A DNA stretch of 17,833 nucleotides from an archaeon. Its GTDB lineage: Archaea > Aenigmatarchaeota > Aenigmatarchaeia > GW2011-AR5 > GCA-2688965. Position numbers and translations under genes: made by a program. A model generated the notes under the pieces. The model was not told where the DNA came from. It searched no databases and saw only the letters and a list, made by a program, of their open reading frames with translations. The stretch is from positions 1 through 17,833 of the forward strand of contig NZEE01000065.1 in assembly GCA_002688965.1 (NCBI GenBank), read 5' to 3'. This document shows, one piece after another, positions 6,538 to 14,719 of the stretch (positions within the stretch are counted from its first letter, which is position 1; every line of letters starts with the position of its first letter).

Positions 6538-7470
6538 TTATTGTTTTATTTCATTAATTAATTTTACTAACATTGCCATGGAATGTAGTTCTTTATCTAC
6601 TGCAAAAGTATCTTGGTATTGTGTTTCCGCTAAAATTAAAATAACACTTGCAATATGACCTTTTGCATAAATATCTATTTCATCAAACAAAAATTTATAT
6701 AATGCATTAAAATCTCTAACTTTTGAATCTGCTATTAATTTTCGTATTTGTTGAAATGCATCTTTTTTACTGACATCGGTTACTAATATATCTACTAATT
6801 TTGTCATATAATTAGCTTCAACCAAACTCTGTTTATCAATTACGAGCTCATTATCAACAATTTGCCGTTGACATGAATTAAGTATTCTTCTAATATCTGG
6901 ATATCCACTGTTTATTAAAGTAACCAAGTTAACTTTATCATATACAATTTTTTCTGTATCCAATATTTCAACCATGCGTTTTGCCACATCTGTTTTTGAT
7001 GGTGGTGTAATGCCAAATGTCTGACACCTACTTTGTATTGGGTCAATTATTTTTTCAACATAATTACATGTCAATATAAATCTTGTAGTTTTAGAAAATG
7101 TCTCCATTAAATTCCTTAAAGCAGCTTGTCCATTTGGTGTCATATAATCTGCCTCGTCTAAAATAACAATCTTCCATTGTTTAAATGCAATTGTACTTGC
7201 AAAATTTTTAATTTTAGTTCGTACCGTCTCAATATTATTTTCATCACTGGCATTGATATACATTATATCAGCATCTACATTATTAGCAATTATTTTTGCT
7301 AATGTCGTTTTACCCGTTCCAGCTTGTCCATAAAATAATAAATGTGGTACGTCACCATTCTCTAAATAAATTTTAACTTTTTCAATGATAGTTGCGTTAC
7401 CAACATATCCATCTAATGTTCCAGGTCGATATTTTTCAACCCATAATGTATGTTCTTGATTTCCAAACAT
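6538..7470 (-). CDS. 44: Clamp-loader AAA+ ATPase, T4 gp44 / RFC-small-like
   Basis: 310 residues (T4 gp44 is 319). It opens with LWVEKYRPGTLDGYVG (9-24), the classic RFC/gp44 start. Walker A is GQAGTGKTT (48-56), Walker B is VILDEAD (102-108), sensor 1 is FILTCN (131-136) and the SRC arginine finger is SRCQ (147-150). The remaining C-terminal half is the lid and collar. It uses ATP to open and load the sliding clamp with the gp62-like partner. It begins 1 base after the clamp gene stop, with no clear Shine-Dalgarno, so reinitiation after the clamp is likely. The gene order clamp, ATPase, small subunit is the same as T4 45-44-62 apart from the inserted zinc-ribbon gene. Confidence 0.95.
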   Translation of the reverse strand: MFGNQEHTLWVEKYRPGTLDGYVGNATIIEKVKIYLENGDVPHLLFYGQAGTGKTTLAKIIANNVDADIMYINASDENNIETVRTKIKNFASTIAFKQWKIVILDEADYMTPNGQAALRNLMETFSKTTRFILTCNYVEKIIDPIQSRCQTFGITPPSKTDVAKRMVEILDTEKIVYDKVNLVTLINSGYPDIRRILNSCQRQIVDNELVIDKQSLVEANYMTKLVDILVTDVSKKDAFQQIRKLIADSKVRDFNALYKFLFDEIDIYAKGHIASVILILAETQYQDTFAVDKELHSMAMLVKLINEIKQ

Positions 7471-7471
7471 G

Positions 7472-8197
7472 TTATGCGCTTTGTAGTTGAACTAAGAAAT
7501 AATTTGATAAATAATCAGGTCCTATAAATGTTACTCTGGCCAAACCAGCCTGACTCACTTCTAAGTACCCTTCTGTTGCATCTTTATTAGCTAACAAGAT
7601 TTCTTTAAATAAATTGGCTGAGAAACAAATAGGTGATAATTCATTATCTGCTGTCGACTCTGATGAAACATCAAATGTAATTCTATTTGTATTTAAACTT
7701 GAATAATTTAATATAATGTCAGTACCTAAAGCATCATCTCTTACAGCAAAATTTTCTGCATCTGGTAATGCATTTTTAGATTTAACAAATTTTTCTGTAA
7801 AGTCGCTTGTTAATTTTATCTTTACATTAAAGTCGGGTAATTGTTTCATTTGAGGTACCTGTTGTATTACTGACATATCAGCTAACATAAAAATACATTC
7901 GGTCTTATTTGTATCACTTAAATTAATTGAATAAGTAGTACCTCCTGTACTGTTAACTGCAATTTCGACGTTACTATCTAGTGCTGTCAACAATTTAACT
8001 AATTGTGAAGTGGCATAAATTCCTAACTCACAATCCTTTACATTGAAACCATTCATACTTACTTTACCTACTACATTTTGGTCGCTGGCTATAAAATTAC
8101 AATTCAATGTATTATCTTTACATTCGACCTTTACTGATTCTGTATTACCTGCTAAGTGATACTTATCTATAAAACTGGTTAATTTTTTCTTTTCCAT
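7472..8197 (-). CDS. 45: DNA polymerase sliding clamp, T4 gp45-like
   Basis: 241 residues (T4 gp45 is 228), the size of a two-domain subunit of a trimeric clamp. The sequence has the alternating strand pattern of the PCNA/gp45 fold, with no enzyme motifs. Recognisable parts are SFIDKYHLAG near the N-terminus, YATSQLVKLLTALD at about 60-75, and the C-terminal FIGPDYLSNYFLVQL strand. The gp44-like gene directly downstream confirms the call. In T4 the clamp tethers polymerase and also activates late promoters. Here it follows the DpdA-like gene by 11 bases, which places base modification and replication on one transcript. No Shine-Dalgarno was seen before ATG, only an A-rich leader. Confidence 0.88.
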   Translation of the reverse strand: MEKKKLTSFIDKYHLAGNTESVKVECKDNTLNCNFIASDQNVVGKVSMNGFNVKDCELGIYATSQLVKLLTALDSNVEIAVNSTGGTTYSINLSDTNKTECIFMLADMSVIQQVPQMKQLPDFNVKIKLTSDFTEKFVKSKNALPDAENFAVRDDALGTDIILNYSSLNTNRITFDVSSESTADNELSPICFSANLFKEILLANKDATEGYLEVSQAGLARVTFIGPDYLSNYFLVQLQSA

Positions 8198-8208
8198 ATT
8201 ATTTACTT

Positions 8209-9396
8209 TTATTCAAAAAACTGATTAAATACTTGATTATTTACTAAATCTCTCGTGCTGCCACCAAACTTATCATACAACTGTCTATTTTTATTATAGA
8301 TGTGGATTGCTTTATCTGGGTTCAAAAACATTTCTTCCATGCTCATTAATATCGCATAAAAATCTCTCGGAACTACTGTTTTAAGTAATTCATTATGACA
8401 TTGAACAATTTCTTCTACTTGCTTTACTGTTTCATTAAATACAAATAAATTATTTAATGTCATTTTCATTGGTACATCCCCTTTATATGTTGATACTTCC
8501 CCAAATGTAAATCCTTCAGATGCTGGATGGCCTAATGGATTTGGAACTAAATCTTCTGCAGTATAAGGAAGGTCTTCACCTTTTGGAAAATACAAATCTG
8601 TAAACGTCATTTTACTTAATTGTGGAGAATGTAAATATGTTCCGTAAACAGGATATAATCCTGGAGATGATGAATCGGTTGATATTTGGATTCTTCCTCC
8701 ATAATATTTATTCATCATCTTTTGAAAGAAACTTAATATGAAGAAGTCAGATATTTTTGAGATTCCTAATATATGTATATATTGATTTCTATTTTTTTCA
8801 AATTCTCTATTCCGGATCATTGGAACCAATGCCGACATAAACATCGTTACACGTTTTTGAGCTCCACCAATACACCAACCGTTAAAATCAAAATCTTTAA
8901 CCTTTTGATACCAAGCTTCATATTCTTCTACATTATTACCTTGAATAACATTTAAAAATTTACATTTACCAGATTGGTTTTCTGCAAAATATTTAAAGTT
9001 GTCATAACTAATGTCTAGACATTCATAAAATTTTCCATCATATTTTGCTCTAGGTGGTATATCTAAATTAACTCCTAAATCACAATTAGCTTCTAACCAA
9101 TGAAAAATAGTTTCTTTAAATTTAGGGTCCCATTTAATAGCACCGGTGGCTAATTGAAATCCTCCAGAATCTCCTAATACTACTACATCATCTTCCAATC
9201 CATATTTGTCTCTTGCGTCCATCCATTTATAATGATGGCCGGCAGTTATTAGAAAATATGGATGCCTCCATCTTTCTGGAAATGACTTATCGTAAAACCT
9301 GCAGGTTAGTCCGGGTTTAATTTCTTTATTTTTTTTGAAATCGCCGGCACATCCTCCGGCGCTTAATGATGGATAATATATTAAATCTTTTTTCAT
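8209..9396 (-). CDS. dpdA: DNA guanine transglycosylase, DpdA-like (TGT fold)
   Basis: 395 residues. It has the TGT-family signatures: DSGGFQLATGA (76-86), whose aspartate is the general acid in TGT, NLDIPP (110-115), FLNVIQGNN (147-155), FNGWCIGGAQ (171-180), which binds the base and matches the GGL/S loop of TGT, IHILGIS (207-213), and ISTDSSS (238-244), where D241 is the candidate nucleophile. The C-x-C-x2-C...H zinc site of bacterial TGT is not seen; only one cysteine occurs in the last 150 residues. A tRNA role is less likely than DNA, because queD, queE and folE are co-encoded as in phages with DpdA. It would exchange guanine in DNA for a 7-deazaguanine base. Its start overlaps the upstream glycosyltransferase stop (ATGA). 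Confidence 0.87.
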   Translation of the reverse strand: MKKDLIYYPSLSAGGCAGDFKKNKEIKPGLTCRFYDKSFPERWRHPYFLITAGHHYKWMDARDKYGLEDDVVVLGDSGGFQLATGAIKWDPKFKETIFHWLEANCDLGVNLDIPPRAKYDGKFYECLDISYDNFKYFAENQSGKCKFLNVIQGNNVEEYEAWYQKVKDFDFNGWCIGGAQKRVTMFMSALVPMIRNREFEKNRNQYIHILGISKISDFFILSFFQKMMNKYYGGRIQISTDSSSPGLYPVYGTYLHSPQLSKMTFTDLYFPKGEDLPYTAEDLVPNPLGHPASEGFTFGEVSTYKGDVPMKMTLNNLFVFNETVKQVEEIVQCHNELLKTVVPRDFYAILMSMEEMFLNPDKAIHIYNKNRQLYDKFGGSTRDLVNNQVFNQFFE

Positions 9397-10586
9397 AATT
9401 GTAATGTATATTGATATGCACCTTTATATTCTTCTGCTAATAAATGTTCACAATATTCTTTTTCATGCCAAACACAAATTTCTTTATCAAAATCATTAGC
9501 AACAATATATCCTTCCATTCGTCTTCCTAAATCAGATCGGTTAACTATATCCGGATGCACTCTAGGCGATTCCAAAACAGTTTCGATTGTTTCTAAAGCA
9601 CTCTTAACATCAAATGGTTTATACATTCTATCAGAATCTACAAACTCCGGAAAGCTTCTGAAATATGGAAATACTATATCGGCTCCAAATGCTGTAGATT
9701 CGATAACTGTCCAAGATACATAATCTTGTAATGATGAATTAAATTGTATTTTACAAGTTGCTAATTCTGTATAATATTCTTGTTTTGTAAGTCCTGTTAA
9801 TAATTTAAATCTTGGTTGTTTCTTTGCTAACGCTTTTAAAGCATCAATTGCTCCGGGTAACATACTTCTAAATTCTTTTCCTGATGTAGTTACATGCCAT
9901 TCAAATTTTGGATGGAATTCCAAAAAGGCTTCCGCCACTTTCATCATAAAGAATGGATTCTTTTCTTTATCTAATCTAGACGAATAAACTATAGTATTCT
10001 TTTTTGTATATTCTCCGGCAGGTAATTTAGCTAATGTTGCGTCTTTATGAATTGGTAATGACACTACATGAATAGGTGCTTCAAATCCTGTTGCTCTTAA
10101 TTGTTCTTTATGTATTGAACTACCTACAAATATACCAGCTAATCTTTTATCTAATCCTAATTCATATGGTCGCATCCAATCTTTCATCGGATAAGTAAAA
10201 TCATATTCATCAACTGATTGTGCATGTAACATTGCATATACTTTAACATCCTTATAACCGTATAGGTCTAAAGCGTACCAGATAGCTTCAACGCCTGGTG
10301 TCCAATAATCTTGTAAAAATATAACATCACCGTCTTGAACTTTGTCATCATATAACATTTGTAAAAAATTCTGGCATTGTGATAAACTATATTTTCCTCT
10401 ACCTATTGCATCTAATACAGCACCTACTTTAATTTCTTGGTCGGGGTCAAAATCGCCTTCAACTTCTACAAAGTTTAATTTGTCTTTATATTCTTCAAAT
10501 GTTTTTGGCATCCATTCTTTTGATAATTGATATGTATACCGACTCTTAAGTGGTTCAAGACCAAAGTAAAATAAATTTCTTTTCAT
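9393..10586 (-). CDS. GT-B glycosyltransferase coupled to the DpdA-like gene
   Basis: 397 residues. The N-terminal half is Rossmann-like (QDGDVIFLQDYWTPGVEAIWYAL, about 84-106; GIFVGSSIHKEQL, 151-163). The donor half has NTIVYSSRLDKEKNPFFMMKVAEAF (197-221), where R204 and K207/K209 are the phosphate-contact residues of GT4-type enzymes, and QDYVSWTVIESTAFGADIVFP (287-307), an E-x7-E-like site in which the first acid is D288 and the second E296. It is more distant from GT4 than the other two enzymes in the window. The gene ends in a 4-base overlap with the dpdA-like start and begins 2 bases after an unknown 139-aa gene, so these three form one translation unit. It could modify the deazaguanine base in DNA; this is inference. 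A capsid or cell-surface target is the alternative. Confidence 0.8.
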   Translation of the reverse strand: MKRNLFYFGLEPLKSRYTYQLSKEWMPKTFEEYKDKLNFVEVEGDFDPDQEIKVGAVLDAIGRGKYSLSQCQNFLQMLYDDKVQDGDVIFLQDYWTPGVEAIWYALDLYGYKDVKVYAMLHAQSVDEYDFTYPMKDWMRPYELGLDKRLAGIFVGSSIHKEQLRATGFEAPIHVVSLPIHKDATLAKLPAGEYTKKNTIVYSSRLDKEKNPFFMMKVAEAFLEFHPKFEWHVTTSGKEFRSMLPGAIDALKALAKKQPRFKLLTGLTKQEYYTELATCKIQFNSSLQDYVSWTVIESTAFGADIVFPYFRSFPEFVDSDRMYKPFDVKSALETIETVLESPRVHPDIVNRSDLGRRMEGYIVANDFDKEICVWHEKEYCEHLLAEEYKGAYQYTLQL

Positions 10587-10588
10587 AA

Positions 10589-11008
10589 TTATTCTTTTAT
10601 TCTATCAAATTTATAATCATCTGGATTAATTTCCATCATATTACATTTTGTAACTTGATGTACTCTATACCAGCCTTGATCAATTGATAATGTATCTGTT
10701 TTCTTTAATTTAGTAACGTTTTCATCTGGGATTCTATAAATTAGATGGACCTTATTGAATATAGACATTGGAATTTTATCTATTGTTTTCTGATTTGCTT
10801 CTACTGTAACATATTGTTTGGTTTCTAATATATCATGAATATCATCCCAATTACCATGTACACATGCCATTTCAATATATTCTATAGTAAAATAGATATG
10901 TGGATATTCTTTATAATTTTTTGGTACTTGGCCTCTTACAAATACAGTTTCTATATCAGATAACCTGCCTTCTACTTCTTTACCATACCAGTAACTTTTT
11001 CCGTACAT
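10589..11008 (-). CDS. Unknown protein leading the glycosyltransferase-DpdA unit (139 aa)
   Basis: I do not recognise it. It is a soluble, mixed alpha/beta protein, rich in aromatic residues and histidines (YGKSYWYGKEVEGRL, EYPHIYFTIEYIEMACVHGNWDDIHDIL, GWYRVHQVTKCNMMEINPDDYKF). There is no transmembrane segment, signal peptide or known motif. It has two cysteines (in MACVHG and TKCNMM) and several His, so metal binding is possible but not shown. The gene begins with a weak AAAG leader and ends 2 bases before the glycosyltransferase. A base-modification accessory role is suggested by position only. Confidence 0.6.
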   Translation of the reverse strand: MYGKSYWYGKEVEGRLSDIETVFVRGQVPKNYKEYPHIYFTIEYIEMACVHGNWDDIHDILETKQYVTVEANQKTIDKIPMSIFNKVHLIYRIPDENVTKLKKTDTLSIDQGWYRVHQVTKCNMMEINPDDYKFDRIKE

Positions 11009-11022
11009 CTTTATAACTTTTT

Positions 11023-11030
11023 TATTTATA
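11023..11030 (-). promoter_or_regulatory. TATAAATA element, candidate phage late-type promoter
   Basis: The minus strand reads TATAAATA, identical to the T4 late-promoter core, 14 bases upstream of the 139-aa gene ATG, in a 72-base gap. Another copy is at 12121-12128 inside the polymerase gene. In such AT-rich DNA a few copies are expected by chance, and the implied leader is under 10 bases. The evidence is therefore weak, although the position in one of the few real gaps is favourable. Confidence 0.3.
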
Positions 11031-11080
11031 TTAATATAAGAAATTTTTTACAAACAACCAAATAATTCCATCAAAATATG

Positions 11081-11368
11081 TTACTTATTTTTTTTAGAAT
11101 TTATTTCGCTGTAAAGTTTATCACATCGTGAATCAATTGATCTAAAACATTCGTCTATGTTTTGACGCCCATTATTGTCAACATCATCAATCCTTCGATG
11201 TATATCTCCAGCCACCGTTTCAGCGTTACGATAACTGTCATCCATAAATCTGTTGAAATCATCAACATCAACTTTATTGCCTAACCTATTAAACGCAACC
11301 ACTACAGCTCCCACTATAGCAACTACACCCAATGTTGACAAAACTGATACTAAAATAATTGTTTCCAT
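11081..11368 (-). CDS. Small membrane-anchored protein, unknown function (95 aa)
   Basis: One strong transmembrane helix occupies residues about 4-26 (IILVSVLSTLGVVAIVGAVV), with no cleavage site, so it is an anchor. The rest is hydrophilic and helical, with charged residues (DVDDFNRFMDD, then RRIDDVDNNGRQNIDECFRSID) and a heptad-like pattern, ending KKNK, so a short coiled coil is plausible. Two cysteines occur in the soluble part. A good ribosome site (AAAGGAA, about 7 bases before ATG) supports the start. It sits between DNA polymerase and the glycosyltransferase-DpdA unit. It could be a phage lysis or envelope accessory protein, but nothing identifies it. Confidence 0.6.
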   Translation of the reverse strand: METIILVSVLSTLGVVAIVGAVVVAFNRLGNKVDVDDFNRFMDDSYRNAETVAGDIHRRIDDVDNNGRQNIDECFRSIDSRCDKLYSEINSKKNK

Positions 11369-11404
11369 ATTTATTCCTTTCGTTTTATTTTTAATAGAAT
11401 TATT

Positions 11405-13876
11405 TTAGTTGAATGTAAAAAATTTACCTAAATTATTATTTTCTGGGATTCTTCCCCATTTCATTGCACCATAAAAATCATTTAATTTATTTGCAAATGC
11501 TGATTTAAATATCTTATCATAATTAATATAACTGTTTATAAAATCAACAATTACTTCTGGATCTTCGAATCCTTTAATAGCCATTGTATCTAACCCCATA
11601 TTATTTTCTTTAAGATAAGTCCATTTAATTTTTTCACCGTTACCAATTTCCCGGATTGTTTTAATATTATGATGCCGTAACATATCATTATAATTTAATG
11701 AAGATTTAACATGTACTGGAGTACCCTTCATCCGGATTGCAAACGGTGCATCTCCTTTTCGAGTATATTTACGTACATTTTTAACGCCAACAGGAAACAT
11801 AATTTCTATATTATCTAAGGTTTTCATATATTCTTTAAACATTAAGATCTTTTCATCCAGATCTTCTTTTTTAATATTGTTCAAAATGTCTTTTAAAACC
11901 TCTGCCATAAACTTTCTGAAAGCAGGAGGGAATGATGATCTTACAACATCTAATCCTTTAACATCTAATTTATTTACTGGATATCCTTCTGCATTAACAA
12001 TCCATTGTGCATATCGTTTTTTTGCAATCCATATTCCTGCTTTAGCAACTAATTCTTGTTTAATGTGAAACCTATGTGTAGTTACATTATGAAATCTTTC
12101 AGCGTAAATATCATATGATTTATTTATAAAACACTGAATTGCATCTGCAACTTCAATAGTCTTTTCGGCCATTAATTGATTATCTGTAGTATCGATATCT
12201 GGATGATCATGTTTTATTAAAGGTAATGAACTAAAAAATGTACTATCTGTATCAGTGTATATACAATAATCTTTTTCAACTCCTAATTTTTTTAGATAAT
12301 ATTGATTTCCGATATCTGCCGTAAATTTAATTAATTGTTGTCCTGTACTTGTAACTGCTACTGCATTGTCCGGGTCATTAAATCTAAAAGTTGGATTACC
12401 CAAAACTCCGTAAAAAGAATTCAATAAAATCTTAGTTACATGTTGTAACCTATCAAAATATTCTGCTTTAGCAGTATCTCCTTTTTTCTCGTATTCTTTT
12501 CTTAAATTCTTATATTCAACTCGTTCTGCAAACCACTTTTCTAATATTGATGGAATAAATCCTTTATTAGTCAGATCATAAACTACACCATTAGCTGCGA
12601 TAGAATAATTATTATCTGTTAAATATGTTTTTAATTCTTTTGGTGATTTCCATGACTGTTTATCTGTTGCAAGTTCTTGAGGTATATTTTTAACATATGA
12701 ATGAGGTTTGAAATTATCAACTTTACTTACCTTAGTTTCGGGCGATATATTTAATGTCATGATTATACTTGGATATAGAGATGTTAAATCTAAATCATAT
12801 ACCCATTCATATCTTCCAGGATTAGGTGCCTTTACATACGCTCCTAATAAATCTATATGTCTAATTTCTTCACGGGGTGGTTTGTTTGGTGCCACAATTC
12901 CTAACCGTTTCATATAAGTTAAAGCTGCCCCATCTAAATATCTAGTTGCAAAATATACATCTTCATAAGGAACATGACCTTTATGACATATACCACGAGC
13001 CAAATCTAATAACTTCATTTTCTCATCTATTTCAACAACAAGATCGACATCATTCATATTATAATCAACATACTTATTAATATCTGCCTTCATTAAATCA
13101 TCTAGACTGCCTTCATATTGGAGTTTTCCTTTGCCTAATTCTTTTTGGGATATGGCTTCTAAAGAATAACTCGACTCTTCATTATATGTAAAGTTTTTAT
13201 ACAAAGCCATATAATCTAAACAAGATACTCCAGAAATACGATATCTATTTCTATGTTTAAGCCAAATAACATCCTTAATTGGCGATAATGATCTAGCTGT
13301 CTGTTCACCTAATATCCGGCACATTCTATTATATAGATACGGAATATCAAAGAAATCTATGTTCCAGCCAGTTATTATAGTTGGTTGTATCTCATAATAT
13401 TTCATAAGAAACTTACTTAACAATTCAGACTCATCAATACATGAAATAACTTTATCTGTAGTAATTACTGTTTGATCTTTATCTAATATCCAAACAAATC
13501 TTTCATCTCCCGCTGCATCATAAATTGCTATCGATGTAACTTCATTTTGTGCTTCTTCTGGTGTAGGAAACCCGTTTTCAATATCAACTTCAATATCAAT
13601 AAATAATGTTCTATGTCCAACTGATATTTCATCTGAATCAGTATATCTATCTATTAATGTACGAGTTTCTGGATTAAGATCTGATTCATATAATCCTCTT
13701 TCTTCATTATCAAATTTAAATATTTTTGTAACTCGAGAACCATCTAAGGCAGTATCTTTTCCGGAAGAAGATTTTCTATAAGCATACGGCTTATATTTTA
13801 TTTTTTGGTGTCCGAGTTTATCGTCCCAAATATGTACGGTATTATCACGCCTCCTATATGATATTGCTTGATACAT
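11405..13876 (-). CDS. 43: DNA polymerase, family B, T4 gp43-like
   Basis: 823 residues (T4 gp43 is 898). The 3'-5' exonuclease has all three motifs: Exo I FIDIEVD (92-98), Exo II ITGWNIDFFDIPY (168-180) and Exo III YNMNDVD (272-278). The polymerase has motif A YDLDLTSLYPSI (360-371, D363), motif B KILLNSFYGVLG (482-493) and motif C YTDTDS (540-545). All catalytic aspartates are present, so replication with proofreading is expected. The N-terminus is short, which probably accounts for much of the length difference from T4; no inserted intein or intron was seen. The ATG lies in the folE stop codon (TAATG) with no Shine-Dalgarno, so translation is coupled to folE. Unlike T4, the polymerase is upstream of the clamp genes. 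No RegA-like gene was recognised. Confidence 0.97.
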   Translation of the reverse strand: MYQAISYRRRDNTVHIWDDKLGHQKIKYKPYAYRKSSSGKDTALDGSRVTKIFKFDNEERGLYESDLNPETRTLIDRYTDSDEISVGHRTLFIDIEVDIENGFPTPEEAQNEVTSIAIYDAAGDERFVWILDKDQTVITTDKVISCIDESELLSKFLMKYYEIQPTIITGWNIDFFDIPYLYNRMCRILGEQTARSLSPIKDVIWLKHRNRYRISGVSCLDYMALYKNFTYNEESSYSLEAISQKELGKGKLQYEGSLDDLMKADINKYVDYNMNDVDLVVEIDEKMKLLDLARGICHKGHVPYEDVYFATRYLDGAALTYMKRLGIVAPNKPPREEIRHIDLLGAYVKAPNPGRYEWVYDLDLTSLYPSIIMTLNISPETKVSKVDNFKPHSYVKNIPQELATDKQSWKSPKELKTYLTDNNYSIAANGVVYDLTNKGFIPSILEKWFAERVEYKNLRKEYEKKGDTAKAEYFDRLQHVTKILLNSFYGVLGNPTFRFNDPDNAVAVTSTGQQLIKFTADIGNQYYLKKLGVEKDYCIYTDTDSTFFSSLPLIKHDHPDIDTTDNQLMAEKTIEVADAIQCFINKSYDIYAERFHNVTTHRFHIKQELVAKAGIWIAKKRYAQWIVNAEGYPVNKLDVKGLDVVRSSFPPAFRKFMAEVLKDILNNIKKEDLDEKILMFKEYMKTLDNIEIMFPVGVKNVRKYTRKGDAPFAIRMKGTPVHVKSSLNYNDMLRHHNIKTIREIGNGEKIKWTYLKENNMGLDTMAIKGFEDPEVIVDFINSYINYDKIFKSAFANKLNDFYGAMKWGRIPENNNLGKFFTFN

Positions 13877-14502
13877 TACGCTTTAATATTTTCAATAAAT
13901 TTATAAAATTCTTCTCTAGTAGCCGGGTCTTTTTTAAATGCTTTTGATAACTTACTTGTCATCATTGTACTATCATGACGAACTCCTCTTACACAAGCAC
14001 ACATATGTTTTGCTTCTATTACTACAGCTACACCATCATTCTTATCACAAACCTCGTTTAGGTAATCATGAATTTGCATTGTTAAATTTTCTTGTACCTG
14101 AGGACGTCTAGCGAACCATTCTACAATTCTATTTAATTTACTTAAACCAATTACATTATCGCCAGGCAAATAAGCTACATGAGCATAACCAACAAATGGT
14201 AAATGGTGATGTGAACAAAATGATTTTACATCAATATTTCCTTGAAATACTATCCCATCATATTTATTAACATTTTTAAATGTTGTAATCTTTGGCGGTT
14301 CTATATAACATCCCTCAGCCAGATCATTAACAAATGCCTTCGCTACCCGCATTGGAGTATCATTCGAATTAGGATCATTTCGCCAATCAATTCCTAAAGC
14401 ATCCATATATTGTCCATAATAATATGACGCATTAGTAATTATTTCTTGACGTTCTGCTTCTGTCCGTGGATCATTTAAATTAGCGTATTTTAATTTTTTC
14501 AT
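13876..14502 (-). CDS. folE: GTP cyclohydrolase I
   Basis: 208 residues, close to E. coli FolE (222). The active site reads SFCSHHHLPFVGYAHVAYLP (94-113), giving zinc ligands C96 and H99 with H98 beside them, and KHMCACVRGVRH (165-176) with C168 as the third ligand. NVIGLSKLNRIVEWFARRPQVQE (116-138) is the family hallmark. It makes 7,8-dihydroneopterin triphosphate from GTP. In this setting the product feeds QueD and then 7-deazaguanine synthesis, not folate, because queD and queE are neighbours and no other folate genes are. A ribosome site (AGGA) precedes the ATG. The stop overlaps the polymerase start, linking base modification to replication at the translation level. Confidence 0.96.
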   Translation of the reverse strand: MKKLKYANLNDPRTEAERQEIITNASYYYGQYMDALGIDWRNDPNSNDTPMRVAKAFVNDLAEGCYIEPPKITTFKNVNKYDGIVFQGNIDVKSFCSHHHLPFVGYAHVAYLPGDNVIGLSKLNRIVEWFARRPQVQENLTMQIHDYLNEVCDKNDGVAVVIEAKHMCACVRGVRHDSTMMTSKLSKAFKKDPATREEFYKFIENIKA

Positions 14503-14505
14503 AAA

Positions 14506-14718
14506 TTATCCTAATAAAACTGATTTACATTTATTTCCTCTTCTATCTAGAAATTCAATAAACTTATCCGAATCAATTTGTACTTGTATCATTTCAACAT
14601 CTGGAATAGTTGAAAAATTGATACCTAAATAATCTTTTTCTGTAAATGAATTATTTGATTCTAATAATTTATTAAGTTTTTCTAAATGTTCTGGCTTAAC
14701 CCAAATTGTTACTTTCAT
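14506..14718 (-). CDS. Small protein of unknown function (70 aa) between groES-like and folE
   Basis: I chose the internal ATG at 14718-14716. It lies one base after the groES-like stop (TAA, 14722-14720), and the protein then starts cleanly, MKVTIWVKPEHLEKLNKLLE. An ATG at 14760 in the same frame would add 14 residues and overlap the upstream gene by 41 bases. The protein shows a strand, helix, strand, strand, helix pattern (KVTIWVK; HLEKLNKLLE; EMIQVQIDS; KFIEFLDRRG) that looks like a small alpha/beta domain. No motif or cysteine cluster is present. It ends 3 bases before folE. The function is unknown. Confidence 0.55.
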   Translation of the reverse strand: MKVTIWVKPEHLEKLNKLLESNNSFTEKDYLGINFSTIPDVEMIQVQIDSDKFIEFLDRRGNKCKSVLLG

Positions 14719-14719
14719 T

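Noticed and set aside
11009..11080. Transcription terminator in the 72-base gap after the small membrane protein gene
   Set aside because: No GC-rich hairpin followed by a T-run can be drawn; the gap is simply AT-rich.
12121..12128. TATAAATA on the minus strand inside the polymerase gene
   Set aside because: It is in the middle of a coding sequence and such AT-rich octamers occur by chance several times in DNA of this composition.
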